A DNA stretch of 64,000 bases, taken from the NCBI RefSeq assembly GCF_014652635.1, contig NZ_BMZE01000001.1, forward strand, positions 549,293-613,292, given 5' to 3'. Source of the DNA: Devosia pacifica. Its GTDB lineage: Bacteria; Pseudomonadota; Alphaproteobacteria; Rhizobiales; Devosiaceae. Below, one piece after another: positions 8,976 through 17,316 of this stretch. Within the stretch, counting starts at the first letter, position 1, and every line of letters begins with the position of its first letter. The translations under genes and the position numbers were made by a program. The notes below the pieces were generated by a model that was given only the letters and a program-made list of their open reading frames with translations, made no database searches and was not told the origin of the DNA.

Positions 8976-9878
8976 CTAGTTTTCTTTCGACTGATAGAGC
9001 CGCGATACGGACGCACCGTCCTGCATCTCATTTCCCGCTTCGGTGTAGCGGCGGTACTGGCTGATGGAGATGTCGAGCAGAGGCAGATCGAGGCCTAACT
9101 CTTCCACAAAGTGGGCAACAGACTTCAGGTCCTTGTTTACCTGGCGGGCATAGCTGCGTGGTGGATCGAAATCCTCGGCGGACATCTGGGTGTAGATGCG
9201 TTGCAGAATCTGGCTGTCAGCCAGGCCACCCTTCAGGCAAACAGGCAGCAGATCCGGGTCGACACCGGCAGCTTTGCAAATGGCCAGCAATTCAGCCATC
9301 AGGATATAGTTGGCCCCAACAATCGCCTGGTTCAGGATCTTTGTCTTCTGCCCCGAGCCGAGCGCTCCCATATGGGTAACGTTTGAGCCGATATCGCGGA
9401 GGATCGGCTCCACCGTTTTATAAAGTGCGTCATCACCGCCAGCCATCACCGTCAGCCCGCCCTCGCGTGCCGGTTGCGGCCCACCGGACATCGGCGCATC
9501 CACCCACTCAGCACCGAGTTCATCCTTTAGGCGCGGCGATAGTTTGAGTGTGGCATCTGGAGAGGTCGTCGAAAGATCGATCAGAACTTTGGCGCCCGTG
9601 CCGGCACTCGCAAAGCCATTCTCGCCAAAACAGACGCTCTCGATAGCATCGTCGCCCAGGACACAGACCAGCACCACGTCTGAATTACTCCAGACCTCGG
9701 CCGGCGAGTCGACCCATGTGGCGCCGCTCTCCTTCACTTCCTCGAAGCGCTCCGGCTCAAGGTTCCAAACGGTCACTTCGTATCCGCAGTCGCGCAGGCG
9801 CGACGCGATCGGTGCGCCCATGATGCCGAGCCCGATAAAACCCAACCGGGTCTGCTTGCCGAATATCTGTTCTGCCAT
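8976..9878 (-). CDS. Beta-hydroxyacid dehydrogenase (GarR/MmsB family)
   Basis: A 300-residue NAD(P)-dependent oxidoreductase related to tartronate semialdehyde reductase and 3-hydroxyisobutyrate dehydrogenase. It has an N-terminal Rossmann fold (GFIGLGIMGAPIA), the substrate-binding DAPMSGG motif around residue 122, and the catalytic lysine in GSGQKTKILNQ around residue 170, then the all-helical C-terminal domain. The gene begins 2 bases after the lactonase-like gene, so they are coupled. In a sugar-acid pathway it could reduce tartronate semialdehyde or a similar short oxo acid released by the RraA-type aldolase; this is inferred from context. Confidence 0.88.
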   Translation of the reverse strand: MAEQIFGKQTRLGFIGLGIMGAPIASRLRDCGYEVTVWNLEPERFEEVKESGATWVDSPAEVWSNSDVVLVCVLGDDAIESVCFGENGFASAGTGAKVLIDLSTTSPDATLKLSPRLKDELGAEWVDAPMSGGPQPAREGGLTVMAGGDDALYKTVEPILRDIGSNVTHMGALGSGQKTKILNQAIVGANYILMAELLAICKAAGVDPDLLPVCLKGGLADSQILQRIYTQMSAEDFDPPRSYARQVNKDLKSVAHFVEELGLDLPLLDISISQYRRYTEAGNEMQDGASVSRLYQSKEN

Positions 9879-9880
9879 GC

Positions 9881-10786
9881 CTACACCTCTCGCGTGGGGT
9901 CGATCCGGTAGATGCGCGCCGCATTGTCGTGGAAAAGCGCCTGTTGTTCGCCGGGCGTAAAATCCTCGACAGCATCCCGAAAGCCGTTGAAAATCGTGCT
10001 GAATGTTCCGACGAGGCTATCGACGGGAAAATTCGAGGCGAACATGCACCGGTCCGCACCAAAGATTTCGATCGTATCGCGGATGATCGGGCGGTTCTCC
10101 GCGGACTCCCAAGGCTTCCCTTTCTGCCCGAGGCCCGAAATCTTGATCGAAATGTTTGGGCACTCGGCTGCACGCATCAATGCGGCACGCCACCCAGCCA
10201 GCCCGTCATCGCTGCGATCTGCAGGCAGGCCAGTGTGGTTGATGATAATCTGAGTGTTCGGATAGGCTTCCGCGAGGTCCGCGGCCTCTGGCAAGTGCCA
10301 CCAAGGGGTTTGCAGGTCGAAGCTCAACCCGTTAGCGGCGAGCATCGAAAATCCTCGGCGAAAGGCCGGATCGCCCATGCTGCCCGGCGCGCCTGGAACG
10401 ACATCCCCCGGAGCGGAAGCAGCTTTTGGCTTATGCCTTATGCCGCGCACGAAATCGGTCTGACCATGCGCCGCGAGCACACTCTCCGCGTCGTCGCGAT
10501 CAAGCCATGCCTGGGCCACCATTACACTCGGGAGGCTCTCCCGCTTGCGCAAACTGTTCACCCAGGCGACTTCACCAAGGGGATCTGTCGGATCCCACTC
10601 CGTCTCGATGAACACACTAGCCGCGAGTTCGAACTCCTGCGCATCTTGCCGATAATCGGCGGGCAAGTAGCTCTTTTTGATCGCGTCATAGTCGCCGTAG
10701 CGAAAGTTGACCGGCTTGTCGGTCAACCACGGCAGGTAATTTGCCTCAAGGTCCCAAAAGTGCTGGTGCGCGTCGATAATTCTCAC
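9881..10786 (-). CDS. COG3618 amidohydrolase, sugar lactonase-like
   Basis: A 301-residue amidohydrolase-2 family protein of the group containing L-fucono- and L-rhamnono-lactonases and 2-pyrone-4,6-dicarboxylate hydrolase. It starts IIDAHQHFWD with the metal-binding HxH. Later landmarks are INHTGLP (metal-ligand His) and MFASNFPVD near the C-terminus carrying the catalytic Asp. I chose the GTG at 10786 because GGGAGGT lies 6 bases upstream; an upstream TTG would add an unrelated N-terminus. It lies between the RraA2 gene and the dehydrogenase gene. Expected role: opening a sugar-acid lactone so that the aldonate can be degraded. Confidence 0.87.
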   Translation of the reverse strand: MRIIDAHQHFWDLEANYLPWLTDKPVNFRYGDYDAIKKSYLPADYRQDAQEFELAASVFIETEWDPTDPLGEVAWVNSLRKRESLPSVMVAQAWLDRDDAESVLAAHGQTDFVRGIRHKPKAASAPGDVVPGAPGSMGDPAFRRGFSMLAANGLSFDLQTPWWHLPEAADLAEAYPNTQIIINHTGLPADRSDDGLAGWRAALMRAAECPNISIKISGLGQKGKPWESAENRPIIRDTIEIFGADRCMFASNFPVDSLVGTFSTIFNGFRDAVEDFTPGEQQALFHDNAARIYRIDPTREV

Positions 10787-10840
10787 GAATGACCTCCCGC
10801 TGGAGGGAGCCGCCAAGCGGCCCCCTTGTCGTTGTCCGGC

Positions 10841-11614
10841 TCAGGCTTCAAGCTGTGCGTAGTGGCGATCGATGGCATCCGTATCGACGCTCTCATCGTG
10901 CGTGCGGCCGAGTGCGTCATAGCGTTTGCGGCGCGCATTCATGTCGGCAATCAGCACGGCCTTGGCGTGCAATGCCACCTGCCGCGCAATCTCGATCGGT
11001 ACGACGATAAGGCCGTCGTCATCGCAGCCGACGATATCACCCGGCCGCACCTGCGCACCGCCGATTCCCACCGGTGTGTTCAGCTCCACCACCTCGATGC
11101 GGCCTGGAATGATTGTGCGACCGCGTTCGCGGCAAACCATCGGCGTCTCCTGCATTGCGACTTCACCAGTGTCGCGGCAGTGTCCGTTGGTCACGATGCC
11201 CACGGCGCCACTAGCCTGCAAAGCAAGGACATTCTCCGAGCCGAAAAAGCCGACCTCGCCCGAACTCCCCACGTCGGTCACGACCACACTACCCTGTTTG
11301 ACGAGATCGTTCAGCCCGCGTCCATTGTGGCCATATTTTTTGAACCAGATCCCGTGTGCGCCAACGATATCTTCGGTGGTTTCAAGCTGCCACATCGGCT
11401 TGTTGGCCGGCACACAACGCTGGGTTACTGCCGGTCCCCAGAACTTCATCCCGAGCCAGAGGGGACGAATTTCCTGCGAGACCAATCCGATATTGAAATA
11501 GCCGAGCCCATCCATAGCGTCGGCAACGTCCACAACACGCAGAGGCTCGAAGTACTTGCGGATGTGGTACGGATCTACGGCGTTGCCGTCTGAATCTTTC
11601 GGCTCGTAAGACAT
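10841..11614 (-). CDS. RraA-family aldolase/decarboxylase-like protein (copy 2)
   Basis: A 257-residue RraA-family protein with VADAMDGLGYF near residue 23, GHCRDT carrying the Arg-Asp pair, and GDIVGCDDDGLIVVP at the metal site. The start is the ATG at 11614, preceded by AAGGATTCGCC; upstream in-frame starts would read through the operator. It is the first gene of a four-gene minus-strand operon (RraA2, lactonase, dehydrogenase, YciI), with a CTTGTATGCAAG operator about 80 bases upstream. It is divergent enough from copies 1 and 3 to suggest a different substrate. Confidence 0.86.
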   Translation of the reverse strand: MSYEPKDSDGNAVDPYHIRKYFEPLRVVDVADAMDGLGYFNIGLVSQEIRPLWLGMKFWGPAVTQRCVPANKPMWQLETTEDIVGAHGIWFKKYGHNGRGLNDLVKQGSVVVTDVGSSGEVGFFGSENVLALQASGAVGIVTNGHCRDTGEVAMQETPMVCRERGRTIIPGRIEVVELNTPVGIGGAQVRPGDIVGCDDDGLIVVPIEIARQVALHAKAVLIADMNARRKRYDALGRTHDESVDTDAIDRHYAQLEA

Positions 11615-11694
11615 GGCGAATCCTTGCTGGCGCCCAGTAGCGCCGCCTCTAAATGGAATTGATTTGGAGGGCTCCTCCCCGTCCGCCTGCCATT

Positions 11695-11706
11695 CTTGTA
11701 TGCAAG
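11695..11706. promoter_or_regulatory. GntR operator upstream of the RraA2 operon
   Basis: CTTGTATGCAAG, identical to the core of the sites at 8465 and 12544. It lies between the end of the GntR gene and the RraA2 start codon, where a promoter for the RraA2 operon is expected. Confidence 0.72.
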
Positions 11707-11773
11707 GATGCATCAAGTCAAACGGTTTTCGGACGCAAATGCATCCAATGCGAGAGTCGATCGGCGCTAAGCG

Positions 11774-12469
11774 TTATTCAGCGCGAGACTGAAGGAAAGG
11801 CAGGCTGTTGAGAAAATGCTCGCGCGTCAGCTGCGACAGCAATGCCCCATCGCGGGCGGCCAAAGCTGTGAACATCTTGGTATGTTCGAAAAGCGCGCCA
11901 GTCCAACGACCGGTATCCAGGTTCGCCAAGGCTCGCGCCCTCTCGACCCTCGGGGCGAGAGACTGCCACACTGACAAAAGTACTGGATTTGCTGCGATTT
12001 CTACCGTGCGTTGGTGAATAAGCTGATTGACCCGCATATATGGCGCACGCTCTTTTCGCGCGTGAAAGTCGATCATTTCCGCCAACAGACGACCGATCTC
12101 GCCGATCTCGGCTTCGGTTATTCGTTTGCAGGCGAGCTCCGCCGCAAAGCCTTCCACCGCTCCGAATACGACAAACAAATGCTCGAGATCCGGCGCCCGA
12201 AGCTGCGATACGACAACGCTGCGGTTCGGCAGCAGGTCAAGCAAACCCTCGGCCGCCAGCGTGCGAAAGGCTTCGCGTACGGGTGTGCGTGACACGCCAA
12301 GTTGTTCGCATAGCTGCAATTCTCGCAAGCGCGCGCCTGGTGGAAGCTCCCCCGAAAGGATCATGCTGCGCAGGCGAGCGGCGGCTTCTGTATGCAGCCG
12401 GCCCTTCTTTCTGCTGGCTGAACTATCGAGAAGCTCTTCGATATCGCCGATTTCCGGGTGTTTTTCCAT
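11774..12469 (-). CDS. GntR family transcriptional regulator (FCD type)
   Basis: A 231-residue repressor. An N-terminal winged helix (LRELQLCEQLGVSRTPVREAFRTL around residues 46-70) is followed by an all-helical FCD ligand-binding domain, of which LIHQRTVEIAANPVLLSVW contributes part of the metal/ligand pocket. The start is the ATG at 12469; the open frame continues upstream but translates as low-complexity junk across the regulatory region. The repeated CTTGTATGCAAG elements sit at its own upstream region and at the neighbouring operons, so it is the obvious candidate regulator for all of them, including itself. The ligand is probably a pathway sugar acid. Confidence 0.9.
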   Translation of the reverse strand: MEKHPEIGDIEELLDSSASRKKGRLHTEAAARLRSMILSGELPPGARLRELQLCEQLGVSRTPVREAFRTLAAEGLLDLLPNRSVVVSQLRAPDLEHLFVVFGAVEGFAAELACKRITEAEIGEIGRLLAEMIDFHARKERAPYMRVNQLIHQRTVEIAANPVLLSVWQSLAPRVERARALANLDTGRWTGALFEHTKMFTALAARDGALLSQLTREHFLNSLPFLQSRAE

Positions 12470-12474
12470 ATCTG

Positions 12475-12486
12475 CTCGTATGCAGC
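12475..12486. promoter_or_regulatory. Degenerate GntR operator at the regulator's own start
   Basis: CTCGTATGCAGC keeps the central GTATGCA and matches ten of twelve positions of the repeated element. It lies 6 bases upstream of the regulator's ATG, suggesting weak autoregulation. Confidence 0.4.
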
Positions 12487-12542
12487 TTCTCGCCGAAATG
12501 CAAGATCCGGGAATGTCCCCCTTGATTTTTAAGCGCGGCACG

Positions 12543-12556
12543 TCTTGTATGCAAGA
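12543..12556. promoter_or_regulatory. GntR operator in the regulator/CoA-transferase divergent promoter
   Basis: TCTTGTATGCAAGA lies 60 bases before the CoA-transferase start and 74 bases before the divergent GntR start, so one bound site could control both directions. Confidence 0.74.
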
Positions 12557-12616
12557 ATTCACAAGGAAGGGTTTTGACGGCTGTCGAAAATCCTTGCGGC
12601 CAATGGGGAGGAGCCA

Positions 12617-13822
12617 ATGTCCGAAGGTGGTGCCGAAGACGGCTACAATAACGCGCGCCAGAATGGGCTGCCGCTCGCTGGCCTGCGCGTTCTGGATCTC
12701 AGCCAGGTCATGGCAGGTCCATTCTGCTGCATGCTGCTCGGTGACATGGGCGCCGACGTCATCAAGGTTGAGCCTCCGGGTGTGGGAGATCAGACACGAA
12801 AGTCGATGGGATTTCGCATGAAGGGCGAGGACAGCCCCGGGTTCCTGGCGCTCAACCGAAACAAGAGAAGCATCACGCTGGACCTCAAGTCTGAAGAGGG
12901 ACAACGCGTTCTGCACCGGCTGGTCGAAACCGCCGATATTCTAGTGGAGAACAGCCGTCCTGGCGTCACGAAAAAGCTCGGTGCGGATTACGAAACGCTC
13001 TCCAAGATCAATCCGAAGCTGATCTACGCGAGCATCTCCGGTTTTGGCCAGACAGGTCCCTGGTCACAGCGCCCGGGATTCGACCTTATCGCACAAGCGA
13101 TGGGTGGCATTATCAGCGGCACCGGCATTCCAGGCGCCGAGCCGGTCAAGTCCGGTATACCCGTGGGAGATCTCGGTGCAGGGATGTTTGCCTGCTATGG
13201 CATCCTTTCGGCGGTCATCGGCAGGCAAAGTTCCGGGCTGGGCCAATATGTCGACACCTCCTTGCTTGATGCGGCCCTGGCGCTTTCCGTGTGGGAAAGC
13301 ACTGAGTACTGGGCCACAGGCAAGTCGCCGGCGCCGCTCGGCACCGCCAACAGGATGAGCGCCCCCTACCAGGCATTTGCCGGCTCGGATGGTCACTTCG
13401 TCGTAGGCGCGGCAAATCAAAAGCTCTGGCTGATCTTCTGCGATGTCGTTGGGCGGCCCGAGCTGCGGGACGATCCCCGCTTCAAGGACAATATCGATCG
13501 CGTCCAGCGCCGGGACGAACTTGCAGAGGTCTTGCGCCCGACATTCCTTGGACGGCCGGCAAATGAATGGGTGGAACTGTTTCTCGCGGCAGGCGTGCCT
13601 GCCGGACCGATCAACGACTACAGCGTCGCGCTCGACAACGAGCATGTTCATCACCGCAAGGCAGTGATGGAGATCGAGCACCCGGTTGAAGGAAAGTTCA
13701 AGGCGCTCGGCTTTCCAGCCAAGCTGTCGAGAACTCCCGCGAGCGTACAAAGGCCGCCTCCCCTGCTCGGCGAGCACAACGATGAGATCCTTGCGGAACT
13801 CGGCATGGGCGCGAACGCATGA
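12617..13822 (+). CDS. Class III CoA-transferase (CaiB/BaiF family)
   Basis: A 401-residue family III CoA-transferase. It begins with the typical GLRVLDLSQVMAGPFCCMLLGDMGADVIKVE layout (residues ~17-50), followed by RNKRSITLDLK. The catalytic aspartate fits D218 in the SLLDA motif, and GGAGVPAGP-like loops are seen as AAGVPAGPIND. It would move CoA from a donor such as succinyl-CoA to a carboxylic acid. GGGGAGGAG precedes the ATG. It is the first gene of a plus-strand operon with the crotonase-fold and apiosidase-like genes, suggesting that the pathway converts a sugar-derived acid into a CoA thioester. Confidence 0.92.
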   Translation: MSEGGAEDGYNNARQNGLPLAGLRVLDLSQVMAGPFCCMLLGDMGADVIKVEPPGVGDQTRKSMGFRMKGEDSPGFLALNRNKRSITLDLKSEEGQRVLHRLVETADILVENSRPGVTKKLGADYETLSKINPKLIYASISGFGQTGPWSQRPGFDLIAQAMGGIISGTGIPGAEPVKSGIPVGDLGAGMFACYGILSAVIGRQSSGLGQYVDTSLLDAALALSVWESTEYWATGKSPAPLGTANRMSAPYQAFAGSDGHFVVGAANQKLWLIFCDVVGRPELRDDPRFKDNIDRVQRRDELAEVLRPTFLGRPANEWVELFLAAGVPAGPINDYSVALDNEHVHHRKAVMEIEHPVEGKFKALGFPAKLSRTPASVQRPPPLLGEHNDEILAELGMGANA

Positions 13823-14607
13823 GCATGGATTCCGACAACGCGAGAGTTACGCTCGAGCGTGAAGGCGCGGTCGCACATATCACGTTCGATCGGGCCGAGG
13901 CGCATAACGCCTTCACCTGGGCGATGTATGAAGAGCTGGACGCAATTCTTGCAAGCCTCAGTGACGATCAGAACCTCCGGGTCGTGACCCTTCGTGGCGC
14001 GGGTGGCAAAGCGTTCGTGGCCGGGTCCGACATCTCCCAATTTCATGAATTCTCCGGTGGCGCCGACGGCATCGCCTACGAAGCCAAGATGAATGGGTAT
14101 TTCGACCGCCTTTTGGCCGTCCCGGTTCCAACTGTTGCCATTATCGATGGCTGGGCTGTCGGCGGGGGTCTCAACATTGCTGCGTGCTGCGATATTCGTA
14201 TTGCGAGCCGCCGCGCGCGCTTCGGCAGCCCGATCGCCCGGACAATCGGCAATTGCGTCTCGATGCAGACGTACAACCGCCTTGTGAGTGGTTTTGGAGA
14301 GGCGCGCGCGAAGCGCATGCTGCTGCTGGCCGAATTCATCGATGCAGAAGAGGCAATGGCGGCCGGGTTTTTGGCACGGCTAAGCGAACCCGACGCGATT
14401 GATGCTGATGCGAATGCGGTCATCCAGCGCCTGCTCGAGAACGCCCCGATCACACTGCGGGTCAGCAAGGCGGCAATCGGGCGCATCCTGGCCCGCGACA
14501 TCGATCCCGCCGACGATCTGATCTCACTCGCATACGGCAGCGAGGACTTTCGGCGTGGAGTCGACGCATTCGTCAAGAAAACGAAGCCGGAATGGCAAGG
14601 CCGCTAG
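13819..14607 (+). CDS. Crotonase-superfamily protein lacking both hydratase glutamates
   Basis: A 262-residue enoyl-CoA hydratase/isomerase-fold protein. The CoA-binding and oxyanion-hole segments are present (AFVAGSDISQF; GWAVGGG before residue 118). At the two positions where enoyl-CoA hydratase has its catalytic glutamates, this protein has N119 (GGGLN) and I139 (GSPIA), 20 residues apart as in the family. It is therefore unlikely to hydrate a double bond; a decarboxylase, thioesterase or other crotonase-fold activity on a CoA thioester is more likely. It overlaps the CoA-transferase gene by 4 bases (ATGA), so the two are co-translated and probably consecutive in a pathway. Confidence 0.88.
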   Translation: MSMDSDNARVTLEREGAVAHITFDRAEAHNAFTWAMYEELDAILASLSDDQNLRVVTLRGAGGKAFVAGSDISQFHEFSGGADGIAYEAKMNGYFDRLLAVPVPTVAIIDGWAVGGGLNIAACCDIRIASRRARFGSPIARTIGNCVSMQTYNRLVSGFGEARAKRMLLLAEFIDAEEAMAAGFLARLSEPDAIDADANAVIQRLLENAPITLRVSKAAIGRILARDIDPADDLISLAYGSEDFRRGVDAFVKKTKPEWQGR

Positions 14608-14624
14608 AGCGGCGGGGAGGACTC

Positions 14625-16382
14625 ATGAGCAAGTCAGCAGATGCGATCGGCGTCTGGGCCAGACTCGATCTGAATTTCAAATCCGAGAAGACCTTCGATA
14701 ATCCCTATACGGATGTCGATATCTGGGTCGATCTTGAAGGTCCCGGTTTCTCAAAGCGAGTTTACGGCTTCTGGAACGGCGGCAACGACTTTGTCGTGCG
14801 CGTGCTGGCAACGGGCCCTGGAGAGTGGCGCTGGAAGAGCGGGAGCACGCCAGAAGTTCCAGGCCTCTCGGGGGTCTCGGGAAGCTTCGTGGCCAAAGCC
14901 TGGGACACCGCCGATCTTGAAGCCAATCCCAATCGCCGTGGCATGCTTGGCGTGACAGCCGATGGCCGAGGTCTGCAATATGCCGATGGCACGCCGTTTT
15001 TCCTGTTGGGAGATACCTGGTGGTCCCTGCCCAGCTTCCGCTTTCCACTCTCTGAGGACAAAGGCTCGCCGGAGAACCTCGGTCCGCAGGCGAGCCTTAA
15101 CGACTACGTTGCAAAACGCAAAGCACAGGGCTTCAACTGCGTCGGCCTGATCGCCGCCCAGCCGGCCTGGGCAAACGATGGAAAACCTAACAGCCTGCAG
15201 ATGGACGACGGCACGTGGGTGCGCGCCGCCTGGAAGCAGCCGGGCACGACATCTGCCAAGGACATGCACAACGAAGGCGGGCGGCCTTTCGAGTTTCCAG
15301 GAAAAGTGCCGGGCTTCGAAGACGTCTTCCCGGATATGGATAGGATAAACCCCGAGTATTTCAAGGTTCTCGATCGCAAGATGGATGTTCTCAATGACGA
15401 AGGGATGGTGCCCTTCATCGAGATTTCACGACGCGACAGCGGCCAGTGCTGGCAAAAATTTCACGACTGGCCCGAGTCCTACGCTCGTTACGTCCAGTAC
15501 ATGATGGCGAGGTACGGCGCCCATATCAGCCTGTTCAGTCCCATTCACTACGATTACTGGGGCCAGACCATTCCAGCCGAGGACTATAATGCCGCGATCA
15601 ACCTCGCCCTAGAGCGACACGGCAAGCCGCCCTTCGGCACATTGATGACCGCCAATCCCAACCCCTCGACGCTAATCAACTTCGGGCCTGACAGTTGGGT
15701 GAACCTTCACCAATCTGGCAATGTGCGCGAGCACTACACCTATTGGTACCTGACCGATATGTTCCAGGCAGAGCATAAGCCTGCGATCAACGGCGAACCC
15801 TATTATGCGGGACTGCACCAGCTCGGTGAGCCTTATCCGCTCCGTGTTGACCCGGACAGCGAGGATGATCGCATATATGTGCGCTCGGGCCTTTACGGCA
15901 GTTTCCTTTCGGGTGGGCTTGCCGGCTTCATCTATGGTGCCGAGGGCATCTGGCAATCCGACATCGAGCCCGAGTCGCTTCACAAGATGTGGGACAGCTT
16001 TTCCTGGGAATCAGCAAATCAGGTCCAGCACCTGAAAGCTTTCGCGACGATACAGGACCAGCGCTATCTCGACCTGATCCCGTCCTCCGAGCTTGTAGTG
16101 CCCAATAAAACTGGCCCCGGATACAGCTACAAGGGCTGGAGCTATTGCGCCGCAACGCAGGATCGCTCCTGGCTGATGCTGTATTTCGAAGCTACCGCGC
16201 CCCTCGAAGCGACTGTGCGTGCACTGCCCTCAGGTGCCAGCTATCGTCCACGCTTCTTCGATCCGCGGCGCGGCGAGTGGGCGGAAGCTGGAGATGCAAT
16301 TACCGTTGCGCGGAGCGGTGTCCTCACCCTGCCCGCCCGACCCGACGAGTCGGATTGGGGCCTCATGCTGGAGCGACTTTGA
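14625..16382 (+). CDS. Cytoplasmic DUF5060/DUF4038 glycoside hydrolase-like (apiosidase-like) protein
   Basis: A 585-residue protein in three parts: an N-terminal beta-sandwich of the DUF5060 type (~5-100), a TIM-barrel DUF4038 domain (~105-470, with FFLLGDTWWSLP at its start and INGEPYYAG supplying a candidate catalytic Glu), and a C-terminal beta domain (~490-585). DUF4038 proteins include apiosidases. The start is the ATG at 14625 with GGGGAGG just upstream, 17 bases after the crotonase-fold gene. There is no signal peptide, so it should act on an imported glycoside inside the cell. Its operon and the CTTGTATGCAAG operator tie it to the sugar importer. Confidence 0.82.
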   Translation: MSKSADAIGVWARLDLNFKSEKTFDNPYTDVDIWVDLEGPGFSKRVYGFWNGGNDFVVRVLATGPGEWRWKSGSTPEVPGLSGVSGSFVAKAWDTADLEANPNRRGMLGVTADGRGLQYADGTPFFLLGDTWWSLPSFRFPLSEDKGSPENLGPQASLNDYVAKRKAQGFNCVGLIAAQPAWANDGKPNSLQMDDGTWVRAAWKQPGTTSAKDMHNEGGRPFEFPGKVPGFEDVFPDMDRINPEYFKVLDRKMDVLNDEGMVPFIEISRRDSGQCWQKFHDWPESYARYVQYMMARYGAHISLFSPIHYDYWGQTIPAEDYNAAINLALERHGKPPFGTLMTANPNPSTLINFGPDSWVNLHQSGNVREHYTYWYLTDMFQAEHKPAINGEPYYAGLHQLGEPYPLRVDPDSEDDRIYVRSGLYGSFLSGGLAGFIYGAEGIWQSDIEPESLHKMWDSFSWESANQVQHLKAFATIQDQRYLDLIPSSELVVPNKTGPGYSYKGWSYCAATQDRSWLMLYFEATAPLEATVRALPSGASYRPRFFDPRRGEWAEAGDAITVARSGVLTLPARPDESDWGLMLERL

Positions 16383-16409
16383 ACTGAAAGCGTCATGACC
16401 CGACGATGA

Positions 16410-16434
16410 GGGGCGCCTTGGCGCCCCTTTTTTT
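16410..16434 (+). terminator. Rho-independent terminator of the CoA-transferase operon
   Basis: GGGGCGCC and GGCGCCCC form a perfect 8-bp stem with a 2-base linker, followed by seven T residues. It lies 27 bases after the apiosidase-like stop codon. Confidence 0.93.
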
Positions 16435-16510
16435 GCTGAGAGAAGCGGCCCGGCCATGTAGGCCAGACCGCTCTATCTCTTGCGCTAAAATACTCTAGCG
16501 AGATGGACGA

Positions 16511-17287
16511 CTACGACTTCCCGAGCCGCTTCATGAAGTCTTCCCGCTTCTTCTTATAGGGATGCGGCGGCATGTCCGGGAACATCGATTGGGTCGATTC
16601 ATCCGGCTCGATCCCGAGGGCTTCGAACAGCATCGCACGATCATACCGGTCGTTCTCGGATTCCTGCTTGGCGTAGTAGATGACGTCGTCGATCACGTCC
16701 TGCGGCACGACGATCGCGCCATCGCCATCAGCAACCACGAGATCACCCGGACGCACCGTGGCGCCGCCGATCTCAACCGTTGAGTTCGGCTCACCGAATT
16801 CCACGCGCCCCTGATACATGGGCTGGACGACCCAGCGGTGCCAGCACGGCATTGCCTTTTGGTAGAGCTGCTCATCGGTATCGCGAGCACCACCATTGGT
16901 GAGCACACCTTTCACCCCCTTGGCGGCCCACACCATCGAATCCATCGAGCCGACCGCCGGAGTTTTCTGACCGAGCGTATCGATGACCAGAAAATCACCC
17001 TCGCCGACCTGCTCACGGAAATCACCCATGTTCCAGAGCTGGCCGTACCAGTACTCATAGGCCCACTTGGTATAATCCTCGGGTGAGAGCTCCGGCACGC
17101 GGATCTGCGTCGGGATATGCTTGTAGGTTTGGGCAAACCCGGCGGACTTGGTGCGGTATAGTGGCCGGATTTCCGGATCCACCGTACCGACATGGTGCAG
17201 ACCAACCCAATCCATGCCGTCACGAATGTCTGTCACCCGCAACTTGGCGACGGTGTCGAGTATTTCCTTGCGCTTGCTGGCGTCCAT
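16511..17287 (-). CDS. RraA-family aldolase/decarboxylase-like protein (copy 3)
   Basis: A 258-residue RraA-family protein with VTDIRDGMDWVG near the N-terminus, GGARDT with the Arg-Asp pair, and GDLVVADGDGAIVVP at the metal site. It has a longer C-terminal tail rich in Lys, Arg and Pro than copies 1 and 2. I chose the ATG at 17287 because AGGGAGGGG lies just upstream. It follows the RpiB-like gene by 29 bases in a two-gene minus-strand operon that diverges from a FadR-type regulator. Together they suggest isomerisation of a sugar (acid) phosphate or sugar followed by aldol cleavage. Confidence 0.85.
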   Translation of the reverse strand: MDASKRKEILDTVAKLRVTDIRDGMDWVGLHHVGTVDPEIRPLYRTKSAGFAQTYKHIPTQIRVPELSPEDYTKWAYEYWYGQLWNMGDFREQVGEGDFLVIDTLGQKTPAVGSMDSMVWAAKGVKGVLTNGGARDTDEQLYQKAMPCWHRWVVQPMYQGRVEFGEPNSTVEIGGATVRPGDLVVADGDGAIVVPQDVIDDVIYYAKQESENDRYDRAMLFEALGIEPDESTQSMFPDMPPHPYKKKREDFMKRLGKS

Positions 17288-17316
17288 GAGACCCCTCCCT
17301 TTCAGATCAGTTATGT

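Noticed and set aside
12470..12916. N-terminal extension of the GntR regulator by about 149 residues
   Set aside because: The extension reads across the divergent promoter and operator and into the CoA-transferase gene on the other strand. The winged-helix domain begins normally after the ATG at 12469.
16440..16500. A second terminator facing the RraA3 gene
   Set aside because: An interrupted GC-rich stem can be drawn, but it has mismatches and no T-run at the right side.
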